In this document: positions 53,871-63,299 of the stretch, one piece after another | Numbering within the stretch: the first letter of the stretch is position 1 | Layout of the letters: each line of letters opens with the position of its first letter | Origin: Nocardia iowensis | GTDB taxonomy: Bacteria > Actinomycetota > Actinomycetes > Mycobacteriales > Mycobacteriaceae | Length of the DNA stretch: 64,000 nt | Direction: 5' to 3' | NCBI RefSeq assembly: GCF_019222765.1 | Contig: NZ_CP078145.1 | Coordinates: 3,844,001-3,908,000, forward strand | The notes under the pieces: generated by a model | Seen by the model: the letters and a program-made list of their open reading frames with translations, nothing else | Database searches by the model: none | Told to the model about the DNA's origin: nothing | Translations under genes and position numbers: made by a program

Positions 53871-54022
53871 GACAAACCTCCTGTATCGGTGGGCGGTGGA
53901 GCTCAAAGGGATTCGGACGCATCGACGAGTGATGACCAGTCGTCTCGGCGAAAACACTGCGAGGGCAGCGCCGGGGAGCCGACCCGTCGCGCGAGGCGAG
54001 GCCGGCCAATCGCGGTCGGCGT

Positions 54023-55514
54023 TCAGCGATGTGACAGTGGCGGGCGTTGACCCAGCATCAAAGCGTCAGCGATGTCCTGCTCGTTGGGGGTGACCCCGGC
54101 ACGCAGGCCACACAACGTCCAAGCCAGATGAACAACACGGTCGCCGCCTCGTGCCGAAAGACGCCCGGCGCGCAGCGCGGTCTCGATGGGGGCGAGGGTG
54201 GGCTGTGGAAGCCGGAACTGGTGCCGCAGAACATCTGTGGGCACATCGGCGTTGATGAGACAGCCGTGGTCTTGCCACCGCTGTGTGGCAGCGGCGCGGG
54301 CCGCGATGACCCGCGCGCGCACGACCGCGCTGGTCTCACCGGTCGCGGTATCGAGCTGGGACACGGTGGGGGACAGATCAACCCAGATGTCGATGCGGTC
54401 GGTCCAGGGCTCGGCGAGGCGACTGCGGTGGCGACGGCGAGCTTGCGGGGAGCAGACACACTCACCGTTGCTGACCGCGGAACACGGGCACACGCCCGCG
54501 GCGACGATGAGCTGGAACCGCGCCGGATACCTCGCGATCATCCCCGACCGTCCGATACGGACCTGGCCGTCATCGAGGGTCACCCGCAGCGCTTCGCGTA
54601 CCCGCGAGCTCAGGTCGGTGAACTCGTCGAGAAACAACACGCCGTGATGGGCGCGGGAGACCGCTCCCGGTAAGGCAGCGCGTGATCCGCCACCGAGCAT
54701 CGCTGTCGCCGAGGTGGAGTGGTGGGGTGCGACGTAGGGCGGCATCCGCGACACGCTGTGCTGGCCCGGACCGCCGCTGGCCGAGGACCTCGAGTGCCTG
54801 GTTGTCGGTCAAGGGCGGCAGGATCCCTGGCAGGCATTGCGCCAGCAGGGTCTTGCCCGAGCCCGGCCGGCCCAGGATCGCGAGGTGGTGGCCCCCGGCT
54901 GCGGCGACTTCCAGCGCCCAGCGGGCGTAGGGGTGGCCAGCGACGTCGGCCAGATCCGTTGCTGGGGGCGGATAGTCGAGCTCGACGCGGTCGGGTCCGG
55001 GTAACGACTGTTGATGGCGCAGCCACGCCAGCACCGACCGCAGATCCTGGGCCCCAACGATCTCGATGCCCTCGACGAGCCCCAGCTGAGCCAACGCCGC
55101 TTCGGGTACGACGACGCTGCGATAGCCGCTGTCGCGCGCGGCGAGGACAGCGGGCAGGATCGAGCGCTCGCCGCGCAGTTGCCCGTCCAGGCGCAGGTCA
55201 CCGATGAACACTGTCCCGGAATCGGTTTGGGCGGGAATGGCTGCGGCCGCAGCCAGCACCGCTATCGCCAACGCCAGATCATGCTCGCCACCCCCACCGA
55301 TCACCGGCGCCGAGGACGCGACGACGAGCCGGGCATCGGGCCACTGCTCACCGGAATTGGCGATCGCCGCGCGCACGCGATCACGCGACTCGGCCAACAA
55401 CTCATCACCGATCACCGTGACCGAGGCCACGCCCTGACCGAGATCGGCACGCATCTCGACGACATGGCCGCTCGCACCGGACACCACGACGAAACGGGCG
55501 CCTGCGATCGTCAT
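54023..55514 (-). pseudogene. comM: ComM/YifB-like AAA+ ATPase, frameshifted
   Basis: Two frames make one Mg-chelatase-type protein. From ATG 55514: the Lon-like N-terminal domain (MTIAGARFVVVSGASGHVVE; FIGDLRLDGQLRGERSILPA), then Walker A GRPGSGKTLLAQ (215-226). A one-base shift near 54760 leads to the C-terminal frame ending at 54023: PPYVAPHHSTSATAMLGGGS, Walker B GVLFLDEF, then the C-terminal domain. ComM helps recombine incoming single-stranded DNA by branch migration. The start overlaps the yraN-like stop by one base (TGATG). Either a pseudogene or a sequencing error in a GC-rich stretch. Confidence 0.8.
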
Positions 55515-55915
55515 CAGAACACCGCCAGGTGATGGGTGATGACAGGAGTTTGATCCTCGGGCCTGTCCACGGTGACGGCGTCGAAGCGCAACTGCCACAC
55601 GGGATCGTGCTGCTCGGCCAGCCAGAGCAAGGCAAGACGGCGAAGGCGTTGACGGGTGGCGAACGGCCAGCACTGGGGTGGTAGTGAGGCATCGGTGACG
55701 TGGATGAACACCGTGTACTTCTTGTCCTGCGCGATCACGTCCAGCACGCCATATCGGCATATCCACGAGGTCGCGACGATGGTGAAGCCTTGGCGGCGCA
55801 GATACTCTGCGGCGACGTCGATGTCAGTTCCCTCGCTCGGCAGTGCCGCGGCGCCGTCGGCGGTGTGGGGGCCGTCGACGGTTGCGTTGTCCTGATCGCG
55901 CTCAGCACGGGCCAT
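55514..55915 (-). CDS. YraN/UPF0102-like protein, active site degenerate
   Basis: 133 residues from ATG 55915 (AGGAGG upstream). Family pattern VAAEYLRRQGFTIVATSWIC then RYGVLDVIAQDKKYTVFIHV and RQRLRRLALLWLAEQHDPVW. The nuclease-type motif GELD reads GVLD (56-59), and the E-x-K strand (VEVK) reads IHVT (71-74), so metal-dependent cleavage is unlikely. In actinobacterial chromosomes yraN, comM and dprA lie together; here the first two are coupled (TGATG) and dprA lies 3.7 kb upstream on the same strand. Confidence 0.75.
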   Translation of the reverse strand: MARAERDQDNATVDGPHTADGAAALPSEGTDIDVAAEYLRRQGFTIVATSWICRYGVLDVIAQDKKYTVFIHVTDASLPPQCWPFATRQRLRRLALLWLAEQHDPVWQLRFDAVTVDRPEDQTPVITHHLAVF

Positions 55916-56402
55916 GCGGAAACCTCCTGCGTCGGTGGGTGTTGGGGCACAACCGGATTCGATCCCAGAGACTCAAACCCGCAGGTGCCCGCCGGGATCG
56001 GGGCTCCTGGTGGCAGGACCAGCACGTCGGCGTGGAGGTCGTAGGCGTAGTCGGGGTGGTCGGGGTCGATCGGGATATCGAGGGCAGTCTCGAACCACAC
56101 CTCGACATCGCGGTAGCTGCGGCGCAACGCGATCATCGCTCGCGCAGTCCCGCAGCTGTCGACGACAACGGAATCGAGTGCCAGCCCGCAGGCGGAGACG
56201 GTGTCGAGGGCGATGTCGTGAGTGTGGAGATACCGTGCCACGACCTCGGCGTCGCGGGCAGTCGGTGCTTGGACGATCTCGAGCCACGGTCAGCATCCGC
56301 GTCGTGGGGGTCCGCGACGTTGACAGTGGCCCTGCCCGGGACCACGGCGGCCAGCAATAACTGGTCGCCGAGGATCAGGCCGAGGACGGTGAAGGTGGCC
56401 AT
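55735..56402 (-). pseudogene. Unknown protein, frameshifted
   Basis: ATG 56402 overlaps the DUF932 stop by one base (TGATG). The N-terminal frame (MATFTVLGLILGDQLLLAAV ... VNVADPHDADADRG) is continued in the next frame by LEIVQAPTARDAEVVARYLH and VSACGLALDSVVVDSCGTAR, then YAYDLHADVLVLPPGAPIPA, implying loss of one base near 56262. The second frame runs 180 bases into yraN, so the true end is unclear. No family recognised. Confidence 0.5.
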
Positions 56403-57640
56403 CAGACCAGTGCCATTGCGTGCAGGGCCAGGTCATCGAGGGTGTCGGCGCGGTCGGCGTCGGGGATGGTCTGGCTGTAGCTGGTGACCGCGTGGGCGAT
56501 CCCGGCGGCGGTGAGCTGGCCACCGGCGATGAAGTGGGACAAGATCCCGGCGCGTTCGTCGTCGTTGAATCCGAGCTGCTTGGCGATGACCTCGATGGCC
56601 CGGTCGGGTTTGGACACCGGGGTCGTGGCGTGACGCTCGAGCTCCTCGACACGAGAGTTGAGGAATTGCGGGGACAGCCATTCCGAGACCTTGTCGCGGG
56701 TTTCGGCGGTGATCACCGAGAGCCGTTTGCGGTAGGTGTCCTGGGACCAGCCGCCGACGGTGCCGGTGTCGAGTTTGTCGCCAAGATGACGTTTGGTGTA
56801 GGCGAACAACGGCAGGGTCAGGCCGTTGCCGCAGATCCTGATGAACAACTCCGGTTTCAATGTCACGGCGTGGTGGCCGATTTCGGAGTTGGAGAACCGG
56901 AACCCGGCGAACACCACCGGTTCGGTGCCGAGGCGGTAGCCCTGGCCTTCGCGGGCCGCGACCCGGCGCCACCGATCGATCTCCCCGGCGACACGTCGGC
57001 GTTCGTTTTCCAGCTCGGGGTTGTCGAAGGGGTTGCGATAGTTGGTGAGGAACCCTGGGGCGAGTGCGGAAACCTTGGGGGAGAAGACTTTGCAGTGCAT
57101 GCTGGACTCGCTCAGATCACACGAGCGCACTTCCACATCGGCGTCGGCTTCCCTGATCCCGTCCAGTACCGCGGACAGCACATCGAGGTTGTCGATGATC
57201 CCGTAGCGATCCGACAAGAACGCCCGCAAGATCCCCGGCTCATCCGGAGCGCCGGAGGTGAACAGCCGCAACAGAAACGACCGGTCATCACCGTCGGTCA
57301 GTGCGGGTGCGTCGAGGGGTCCGTGGAGCAGGCCGTTGACGTTGGCGTCGTAGAGGTCGGTGCGGCGTTGTTCGCGCAGCCACTTCAAATAGCCGACGGG
57401 GATCTTGAGTTTGGTGCCGATCTGGGAATCCGCGGCAGCGGTGGGACGATAGCGGCCCTCGACATCGGTGACACCGCGTTCATCGAGGACCGGGGAGACC
57501 CCGGACAGATCCAGGAATCCGTTACGCGCACGCAGGGCCGAGGCCGGTGCGACGACATCAACCTTGGCGGCCTGCTGGCGGTTGAGCAACGCGACCAGAT
57601 CAGTGAGGTCAGCGTGGCGGACCGTCGTCTGGATCGGCAT
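56402..57640 (-). CDS. DUF932 family protein (phage/plasmid-like)
   Basis: 412 residues. Recognised by the DUF932 layout: SQIGTKLKIPVGYLKWLREQ, FLSDRYGIIDNLDVLSAVLD, MHCKVFSPKVSALAPGF, GFRFSNSEIGHHAVTLKPEL then FIRICGNGLTLPLFAYTKRH. The family is widespread on phages and plasmids and has no settled function. It is preceded 54 bases upstream by an unknown gene and followed by a coupled, frameshifted gene. Confidence 0.8.
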   Translation of the reverse strand: MPIQTTVRHADLTDLVALLNRQQAAKVDVVAPASALRARNGFLDLSGVSPVLDERGVTDVEGRYRPTAAADSQIGTKLKIPVGYLKWLREQRRTDLYDANVNGLLHGPLDAPALTDGDDRSFLLRLFTSGAPDEPGILRAFLSDRYGIIDNLDVLSAVLDGIREADADVEVRSCDLSESSMHCKVFSPKVSALAPGFLTNYRNPFDNPELENERRRVAGEIDRWRRVAAREGQGYRLGTEPVVFAGFRFSNSEIGHHAVTLKPELFIRICGNGLTLPLFAYTKRHLGDKLDTGTVGGWSQDTYRKRLSVITAETRDKVSEWLSPQFLNSRVEELERHATTPVSKPDRAIEVIAKQLGFNDDERAGILSHFIAGGQLTAAGIAHAVTSYSQTIPDADRADTLDDLALHAMALV

Positions 57641-57694
57641 GAGAACTCCTCTCGGGGAACGGATTCGGGAAACGACGCAGGCCAGTGCACTGGT

Positions 57695-58267
57695 TCATGC
57701 GGACAGCGGGGCGTGGATCGAAGCCAAGAGTGCGTAGCTGGCCTCGGCGTTGGCTTGTGCGTGCAAGGCCGCGCGCTTGAGCTGCTGTTCGAGAGTGCGA
57801 GCCTGGTCGTGGAGGGTGTTGGCCTGCACGCGCAGCTGCTCGGCGCTCCAGTGGCGATAGCGCGCGACGCGATAATCGGTGAGGAACTCGACGCTGATCG
57901 CGGTGAGCAGATCGGTAATCAGGCCGGTGACGGTGTCGCTGATATCGGTCACGCGCTGGCCGAGGTTCAGGTGCAGCGCGCCGGGTTCGCCGAGACTGAC
58001 CATGGAACGAACCCCGGTCGAAAACGGGTGGAATTCGCTGGTGCAGCGCGGGTTTCCCAGCGGACGGCCCTCGACGAGGAGTCCGAAGAACTGGAACTCG
58101 ACCGCCGGACGCGACTCACGGCGGCCGTCGATGATCACCGCGTGTTCGCTCATGTCGACAAACACCCGCCCACGCACCGGTGCGTCATCGGTGGGGAAAA
58201 GGTGATAGGCGCTGCCGTGGATCGTGGAGTTGGCGTGCTCGTCGACGGTAAAAGCCGGTACGGGCAT
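57695..58267 (-). CDS. Unknown 190-residue protein
   Basis: A beta-rich N-terminal half (GRVFVDMSEHAVIIDGRRES; VEFQFFGLLVEGRPLGN) and a helical C-terminal half with coiled-coil character (QLRVQANTLHDQARTLEQQL). Cytoplasmic. Lies between the methyltransferase and DUF932 genes in the same orientation. No family recognised. Confidence 0.65.
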   Translation of the reverse strand: MPVPAFTVDEHANSTIHGSAYHLFPTDDAPVRGRVFVDMSEHAVIIDGRRESRPAVEFQFFGLLVEGRPLGNPRCTSEFHPFSTGVRSMVSLGEPGALHLNLGQRVTDISDTVTGLITDLLTAISVEFLTDYRVARYRHWSAEQLRVQANTLHDQARTLEQQLKRAALHAQANAEASYALLASIHAPLSA

Positions 58268-58299
58268 GGCTGATCGGTGTCCCTTCTCGTGATCGGAGT

Positions 58300-59139
58300 T
58301 CAGCTGGCAGCCCGGTCGGGCCAGCCCGGCTGGGCGAAGGCGTGAGTGATCTGGGTGACCGTGGCGTGGGAGCGGCGCCGGCGCGCGAGGACGGTGTCGG
58401 TGAAATCGCAGGTGACGATCTCGGTGGGTGTCGCAGTGTGGTGCCAGTCGTCGCGGTAGTAGCTGGTGTCGATGCCGCAGTTGGCGTGCAGGGTGATCCC
58501 GGTCCCGGCCTGGAAGCGGTGATACTCGGCATCACCGCAGTCGTGCTCCATGGCCGGACGATCGCTGTAGCGAAACGGTGCCGAGGACTGCGGGATCAAG
58601 AACACCCCATGACGAGCGACCTGGGCGCCTACCGCGATCGCGTGATACTCGAAGCGTGGACCGTGGTAGCCGGGACCATCATTGGTGCGGGCGACGTGCC
58701 CGAAGGGCGGGTTGGCGATCACGGTGTCGAACGGGCGCATCCGCTGGCGGTGCATCCGCAGCAGATCTCCGCACCACCAGGTCGCCTCGGGCACGACCTT
58801 CATCCCGACCCGCACGAACTCCGGATTGCGCTCCACACACGTCAGCTCCCGCGGTGGGTCGCCGTTGACTTGGCCCCACAGATTTCGGCAGTGGAAGGCC
58901 AGCTGCCCGATCCCCGCGCCCAGGTCCAGAATTCGGGTACCGACGACCTCGATACGCATATCGCGGGCCAACCCCGCCGGGGTGAAGAACGCCCCATCCG
59001 CGGACTGGGTCGTGCTGGTCGATTCCTGATAATGGGTGAGCACGAACAACTTCTCGTCCTCGCTCAAATCCCGGCGAAGATCGACCAACGCGCAGGCTTC
59101 CCGATGCGCGGCGGCCTGCGCACGGCTCAACTTGCTCAT
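58300..59139 (-). CDS. N6-adenine-type methyltransferase
   Basis: 279 residues from ATG 59139 (AGGAGG upstream). SAM motif I LDLGAGIGQLAF (71-82) and catalytic motif IV ANPPFGH (142-148) identify a class I methyltransferase of the N6-adenine/exocyclic amino type. There is no target-recognition domain of normal size and no restriction gene, so it is probably an orphan methylase, useful for anti-restriction on transfer. N-terminal 60 residues contain SADGAFFTPAGLARDM, a TaqI-like FTP start. Confidence 0.8.
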   Translation of the reverse strand: MSKLSRAQAAAHREACALVDLRRDLSEDEKLFVLTHYQESTSTTQSADGAFFTPAGLARDMRIEVVGTRILDLGAGIGQLAFHCRNLWGQVNGDPPRELTCVERNPEFVRVGMKVVPEATWWCGDLLRMHRQRMRPFDTVIANPPFGHVARTNDGPGYHGPRFEYHAIAVGAQVARHGVFLIPQSSAPFRYSDRPAMEHDCGDAEYHRFQAGTGITLHANCGIDTSYYRDDWHHTATPTEIVTCDFTDTVLARRRRSHATVTQITHAFAQPGWPDRAAS

Positions 59140-59193
59140 GACAAAACGCCTCCTGACAGACGAAAAACCGAGCCCCACAGTGGGACTCGGGAT

Positions 59194-59578
59194 CTACGAA
59201 TCCCCGGCGACACAGAACCGCTGCGCAGGTGAGACGCCAGGCGGGCTCTGTTGCCGCCGCGACGGCAGAGCCGAAGCGCGAAGGGCTGCGCTGGCGACGG
59301 CGAACCCGTGGCGGCGCGAGAAACGCCGCAGCCGCGACAGGTTGGCGCCGTAGTCACGGCTGGGGGTCGCTGCCACCGCCACGCCCCGCTGGTCGGCGCA
59401 GGCGAGGATCTGGAGCACCACGGTTGAGCCGATGCTCCGCTCGCGCGATTCGGGCGCGACGATCAAGGTGGCCACCACCAGGTGTTGGGTCGCGGTTAGG
59501 TGCATCCCACAGCCGCACCTGCGGAAACTCGGTGGTGATCTGGGCACGCAGTTCCTCGACCCAGGCTTGACTGTTCAC
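59194..59578 (-). pseudogene. GNAT acetyltransferase-like, frameshifted
   Basis: GTG 59578 overlaps the dprA stop (GTGA) and reads MNSQAWVEELRAQITTEFPQ then VRLWD. The GNAT body is in the next frame: MHLTATQHLVVATLIVAPES then RERSIGSTVVLQILACADQR (acetyl-CoA loop R-E-R-S-I-G-S) and GANLSRLRRFSRRHGF. A one- or two-base shift near 59505 separates them. Confidence 0.6.
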
Positions 59579-60543
59579 ACGTGCGCTTCGGGCAATCCGG
59601 CTCGGTCATTCCGGTACTGGGGATGGGGGATGTCGGCCGCCGTCGTGACCAGTTGGGCGGCGTCCATGGTGATCAGATCGTGGCAGCCCGCCGACTCCGG
59701 GGAGGTCACCGGACCAGGCACCGCGTAGGCGGCGCGGTCGAGTCGACTCGCCCAGAACACCGCCTGGCGGGCGAGGCTGCCGCGGCCGGCCTCGATCGCG
59801 ACGACCGCGTCCGCGAACGCGGCAACCATCCGGGCGCGGGCGCGGGCCTTCGACCTGCTGATCGGGGTCTGCGGGGGATACTCGGTGACCAGCAGCCCGG
59901 CCGTGGCGATCTGTTCGACCAGGTCCTGATTGTGCTGCAGATACGCGCGATCGATCCCACACGCCAGCACCGCAACTGTCGACGCCGCCGCCGCCAGCGC
60001 GACCCGGTGTGCTCGCGAGGCGATGCCCATCGTGCCGCCGGAACAGATCGTCCAGCCCCGGGCAGCGAAGTCCTCGACGAACATCGTGGTGACCAGGTCT
60101 CCGTAACCGGAACCGGCTCCACTGCCGACGACAGCGACGGTGGGATCCTCGCTCACGCCGCGCAACGACGCCGAACCCAGCACCCATAATGCCAGCGGCG
60201 CAACACAATCGGCGTGGGCATTGGCGCGCGTGGCCAGCTGCGCCAGCCGCTGCGTGGGCCATTCGGGGTCTTCCGGGGTGAGCAAACGGCCACCGATACG
60301 ATGCAGCGTCTCCAGATCTCGGGCCGCGAGGTCAGGATCACCGCGCTCGAGAACCCTGTGATCGACCGCGACCGGGACATCCCCGGCCGCCACCGCCGCG
60401 GCGGCGTTCTCGACACCGAGTTCATCGACCAGCTGCCACAGCGCACGCGACGGGCCGCACGCGGCACGTGACAACACCGCCCACGCCAGGCGACGGGCAT
60501 CGGAGATCGGCACGAGATCAGACGAACGGACAGTACAGTCCAT
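59575..60543 (-). CDS. dprA: DprA/Smf-like DNA-processing protein
   Basis: 322 residues from ATG 60543 (GAGGAAGG upstream). The Rossmann core is visible: PLALWVLGSASLRGV, VAVVGSGAGSGYG, WTICSGGTMGIASRAHRVAL, VLACGIDRAYLQHNQDLVEQ, GLLVTEYPPQTP. It differs from canonical DprA at the phosphate loop (GSG-AGS rather than GSR-xxS). DprA loads RecA on incoming single-stranded DNA. Its presence with ssb, comM and yraN relatives on a conjugative element suggests a role in establishing transferred DNA. Confidence 0.85.
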   Translation of the reverse strand: MDCTVRSSDLVPISDARRLAWAVLSRAACGPSRALWQLVDELGVENAAAAVAAGDVPVAVDHRVLERGDPDLAARDLETLHRIGGRLLTPEDPEWPTQRLAQLATRANAHADCVAPLALWVLGSASLRGVSEDPTVAVVGSGAGSGYGDLVTTMFVEDFAARGWTICSGGTMGIASRAHRVALAAAASTVAVLACGIDRAYLQHNQDLVEQIATAGLLVTEYPPQTPISRSKARARARMVAAFADAVVAIEAGRGSLARQAVFWASRLDRAAYAVPGPVTSPESAGCHDLITMDAAQLVTTAADIPHPQYRNDRAGLPEAHV

Positions 60544-60669
60544 GACGGGACCTTCCTCGGAATCGTTGCGGGACACGACAAGACAGACACGAGGTGCGGT
60601 GACGCCGAAACATCCGCGAACAAGAACTGATGGATCGCGCCGGGCACGGCACCCGGCTCGCGGGCGGGC

Positions 60670-60963
60670 TCACGTGGAAAATCGGTCCTCACCGCTGCCA
60701 GACGGCGGTCCCGGTTGGCCGCCGATATGGTTGAGGGGTTTGCCGTTTCGCCAGTTCTGCCAGGCGTCCTGGATCGACGGGCGTGAGCCGCGGGCGGCGA
60801 CGAGCACGGCGAAGGAATGACCGAAGTCGATCGCGTCCCCGGAGCCCAGGCCCGCCGCGTCGCAGTACCCGCGCGCGTAGCCGACCGCTTCGAAACACAA
60901 CAGTAGGGCACTGCGATCAGCGAGGGCCGCTGACCATCGTTCCTGGTCCGGTGCTGTGCTCAT
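60670..60963 (-). CDS. Unknown 97-residue protein
   Basis: ATG 60963 overlaps the upstream stop (ATGA). Helical, one Cys-containing core (ALLLCFEAVGYARGYCDAAG). The frame extends upstream in unlike-protein sequence, so the overlap decides the start. No family recognised. Confidence 0.6.
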   Translation of the reverse strand: MSTAPDQERWSAALADRSALLLCFEAVGYARGYCDAAGLGSGDAIDFGHSFAVLVAARGSRPSIQDAWQNWRNGKPLNHIGGQPGPPSGSGEDRFST

Positions 60964-61259
60964 CGTGCGTTCCGGCCCGTCGTAGCGGTGAGGTCTCCGT
61001 ACTTGCGCCATGGGCGCCACGCCCCGCAGCCCGAATGCACGAAACAGCGCTTCTGGGTCAGGAATTGGGCGAAATAGCGCGCATGAGCATCTGCGAAAGC
61101 GGTGGCCTGAGCAGTACCGTTCAGCTCCGATCGCGCATCCTGCCACCCCCAGACATCGCCCTCGGCACGTGCATACGCTTCGGCAACCGGAATGCCGAGC
61201 CGACGGCTGTCCCGATAGCACTGTGCGAGCCGGGTGGAGTCGAAACCTGTTGCGGGCAT
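60960..61259 (-). CDS. Unknown 99-residue protein
   Basis: From ATG 61259: MPATGFDSTRLAQCYRDSRR then LGIPVAEAYARAEGDVWGWQ, ending with FLTQKRCFVHSGCGAWRPW, probably metal-binding or disulfide cysteines. Coupled to the next gene by ATGA. Confidence 0.6.
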   Translation of the reverse strand: MPATGFDSTRLAQCYRDSRRLGIPVAEAYARAEGDVWGWQDARSELNGTAQATAFADAHARYFAQFLTQKRCFVHSGCGAWRPWRKYGDLTATTGRNAR

Positions 61260-61496
61260 GACGAATAACCCTTCCGAAGTTTGGGCAGGAACGTTCCGAG
61301 TTGTGCTTAGGCGGTTCTGGTCGGCGCGAGGTTAAGAGCGAGTCTCGACCAAGGTGCGCAGCTCAACCGTGTCCCAGCTCTACTCGCTGGCCACGGCCAT
61401 CTGCAGGTCGGATCGGCCATGCAGCAGATCCCCTGCATTGCCACATCCGGACTTGGCGGCCCCACAACTGAGCCTCAACATCCACCTGCTGAGCGA

Positions 61497-62144
61497 TCAC
61501 GCTGCGGCGATCCTGGAGACCGATGCGTACTCGCATCGCACGTGGACTCCGTTGTGCTGTCCGCAGCACCTGATATCGCCGAGCACGCGATCCTCGACCC
61601 GGAGTTTCTTGCGGGCGGTCGTCTCGAGGTCGTCGATCTTCGATCCCGCGATGGCCTCGTAATGCGGCAGGTTTTCACCCGGACCGCCGAGTGCAGGAAG
61701 GCCAGCTAGCTTCCACATCCGCAGATGTAACCCCATCGCTGCTGTGTTGATGGGAGTGACCGTGGCGACCGCCAACACAGCCAGGCAAACCTCTGCTGCT
61801 GTTCCGTACTCGGTCGGCGTCCCAGCCGCCACACGGTCCAGTAGTTCACGGCAGTGCGCGCGGTATACGAACTCTGACCGGAACATCGACGGATGGGTCG
61901 GCTTCAGTAGTGAGGAGCTGTGCCAGAGCAGGTCCGACAGCCGTGGATGGTGACGGATCTGAGCCTTGGCGATCTCGTCCTCTGTGACGTCCATCAACGC
62001 CAAACCGTCAACGATGAAACCGAGCCCGGCAGCACGCAGCGACGCTGCGATATCCGCTCCTTGGTCGACCCCCACAACCTCCACGTCGCTCTGTTGAAGC
62101 GCCAGCACGTCCTTCAGTCGTCGCAGCTCGGTCTCAGGTGTCAT
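61497..62144 (-). CDS. Unknown 215-residue protein
   Basis: Mixed alpha/beta protein (VVGVDQGADIAASLRAAGLG; CLAVLAVATVTPINTAAMGL is a hydrophobic helix but not a clear membrane segment). The start overlaps the upstream stop. Not recognised. Confidence 0.6.
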   Translation of the reverse strand: MTPETELRRLKDVLALQQSDVEVVGVDQGADIAASLRAAGLGFIVDGLALMDVTEDEIAKAQIRHHPRLSDLLWHSSSLLKPTHPSMFRSEFVYRAHCRELLDRVAAGTPTEYGTAAEVCLAVLAVATVTPINTAAMGLHLRMWKLAGLPALGGPGENLPHYEAIAGSKIDDLETTARKKLRVEDRVLGDIRCCGQHNGVHVRCEYASVSRIAAA

Positions 62145-62437
62145 CCGCCCACCTCGTCCAGGTTGCCGACCTCGAACCCTTGACCGAAGTACGACGGCAG
62201 CCGGGTACCCTCCCAGACCGTTCGCGCCCGATAGTTTTTCATTCCCACTCGATGGTGTTCACGTTCCTCGATGAACACGATTCGCTTCCGCTGGCCTTTC
62301 GTCGCATACTCCGTGACCGAGCGCACGGCGCCGGTGATGTCTGGGCTTCCCCAGCCTTTGGACTCCCATCGCTCGCTGTCTTCGTTCCAGAGCAGCAGCC
62401 GCCACGGTCTGTGAACCGGGCTGAAGTAGTCGTCCAT
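62141..62437 (-). CDS. Unknown 98-residue protein
   Basis: MDDYFSPVHRPWRLLLWNED then ITGAVRSVTEYATKGQRKRI: a small beta/alpha protein. Its stop overlaps the next start by a few bases, part of the coupled train. Confidence 0.6.
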   Translation of the reverse strand: MDDYFSPVHRPWRLLLWNEDSERWESKGWGSPDITGAVRSVTEYATKGQRKRIVFIEEREHHRVGMKNYRARTVWEGTRLPSYFGQGFEVGNLDEVGG

Positions 62438-62559
62438 CAGATACCTTTCTCGGACTTCCGGAAGGCTTTCGCTTCACCCAGACCAGCGCGGCAAGGTACT
62501 GCGGCGGTCAAGCTGATTGCGCGGTGAGGGTCCACAGGGATCGCACCTGTCGTCGGCGG

Positions 62560-62913
62560 TCAGAGCACGACGATGTCGGCGGGTAGCTTTGCCTCGGAAG
62601 AGGTATGGCTGATCAACGCGTGAAGCTGGGTCGGGGTGAGCCCGGCCGCGGTGGTGAGCTGATCATGCAGCGTGCCCGTCGCGATATAGGCCAGCTGTTC
62701 GTCGACGTGATAGAGCCCAAGGGTCCAGCCGGGATCGTCCTGGCATTCCATCTCGCCGTTGGATGCCAGCACGTTCAGACCGTTGTCCACCAACTGGCCG
62801 CCGATGGCCCAGCAATTACCGCCGGTAGAGCTAACGATGGCCGGCCCGGTACAGAATCGGGAAACGAGCGCCAGCTCTGCGTGGTACTTGTTGGTCAAGT
62901 AGTTCCAGTCCAC
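62560..62913 (-). CDS. Unknown 117-residue protein
   Basis: GTG 62913 with TTAGGAGTC upstream. GNCWAIGGQLVDNGLNVLAS then EQLAYIATGTLHDQLTTAAG: globular, acidic. No family recognised. Confidence 0.6.
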   Translation of the reverse strand: MDWNYLTNKYHAELALVSRFCTGPAIVSSTGGNCWAIGGQLVDNGLNVLASNGEMECQDDPGWTLGLYHVDEQLAYIATGTLHDQLTTAAGLTPTQLHALISHTSSEAKLPADIVVL

Positions 62914-62921
62914 TGCGACTC

Positions 62922-63294
62922 CTAATCTGGTTGTGGGTTTTCCGGAGGGATACAGGCGTTGACTTGATCGCGAGCGACGGCAATCTCGGCGGGCGTGCAG
63001 TGCTCGAGCGGGACTTCGCGCAGCAGGCTTTGCAGCACAGCTGCTCGTCGTGAAAAGTGGCGAATGCGTTGCAGCACAGCGTCAATGCCGTCTTGACCCC
63101 GTCGTCATCGACGACCAGGCAACCCGACGCGGTGAGTCCGGCACAGCGCTCATAGATGTCGCGCGTCATCTCGACCATCGGCAGGCTCACGATCACGACA
63201 CGGCGCGGTGGATCGAAGTTCGCATGCCGACCACGCGCGACTTCCTCGATCGCGGCCGGGCCGAATCACCAAAGGAAGTAACAGATTTCGCCAT
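62922..63294 (-). pseudogene. Cys-rich protein broken by two frameshifts
   Basis: ATG 63294 reads MAKSVTSFGD. After loss of one T near 63265 the frame is FGPAAIEEVARGRHANFDPP then RRVVIVSLPMVEMTRDIYER and CLVVDDDGVKTALTLCCNAF, with HDEQLCCKAC. Near 63020 one C is missing and the final part is LREVPLEHCTPAEIAVARDQ and a stop at 62922-62924. Cys motif CCKAC suggests zinc binding. Both shifts look like one base lost from a short homopolymer. Confidence 0.55.
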
Positions 63295-63299
63295 CACAC

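Noticed and set aside
54740..54775. Programmed frameshift in the comM-like gene
   Set aside because: No slippery heptamer or downstream pseudoknot is evident and other genes nearby have similar one-base shifts, so mutation or sequencing error is more likely.
56420..58273. 617-residue plus-strand open frame
   Set aside because: It is the antisense shadow of the DUF932 and neighbouring genes, which have ribosome sites, family patterns and coupled starts on the minus strand.
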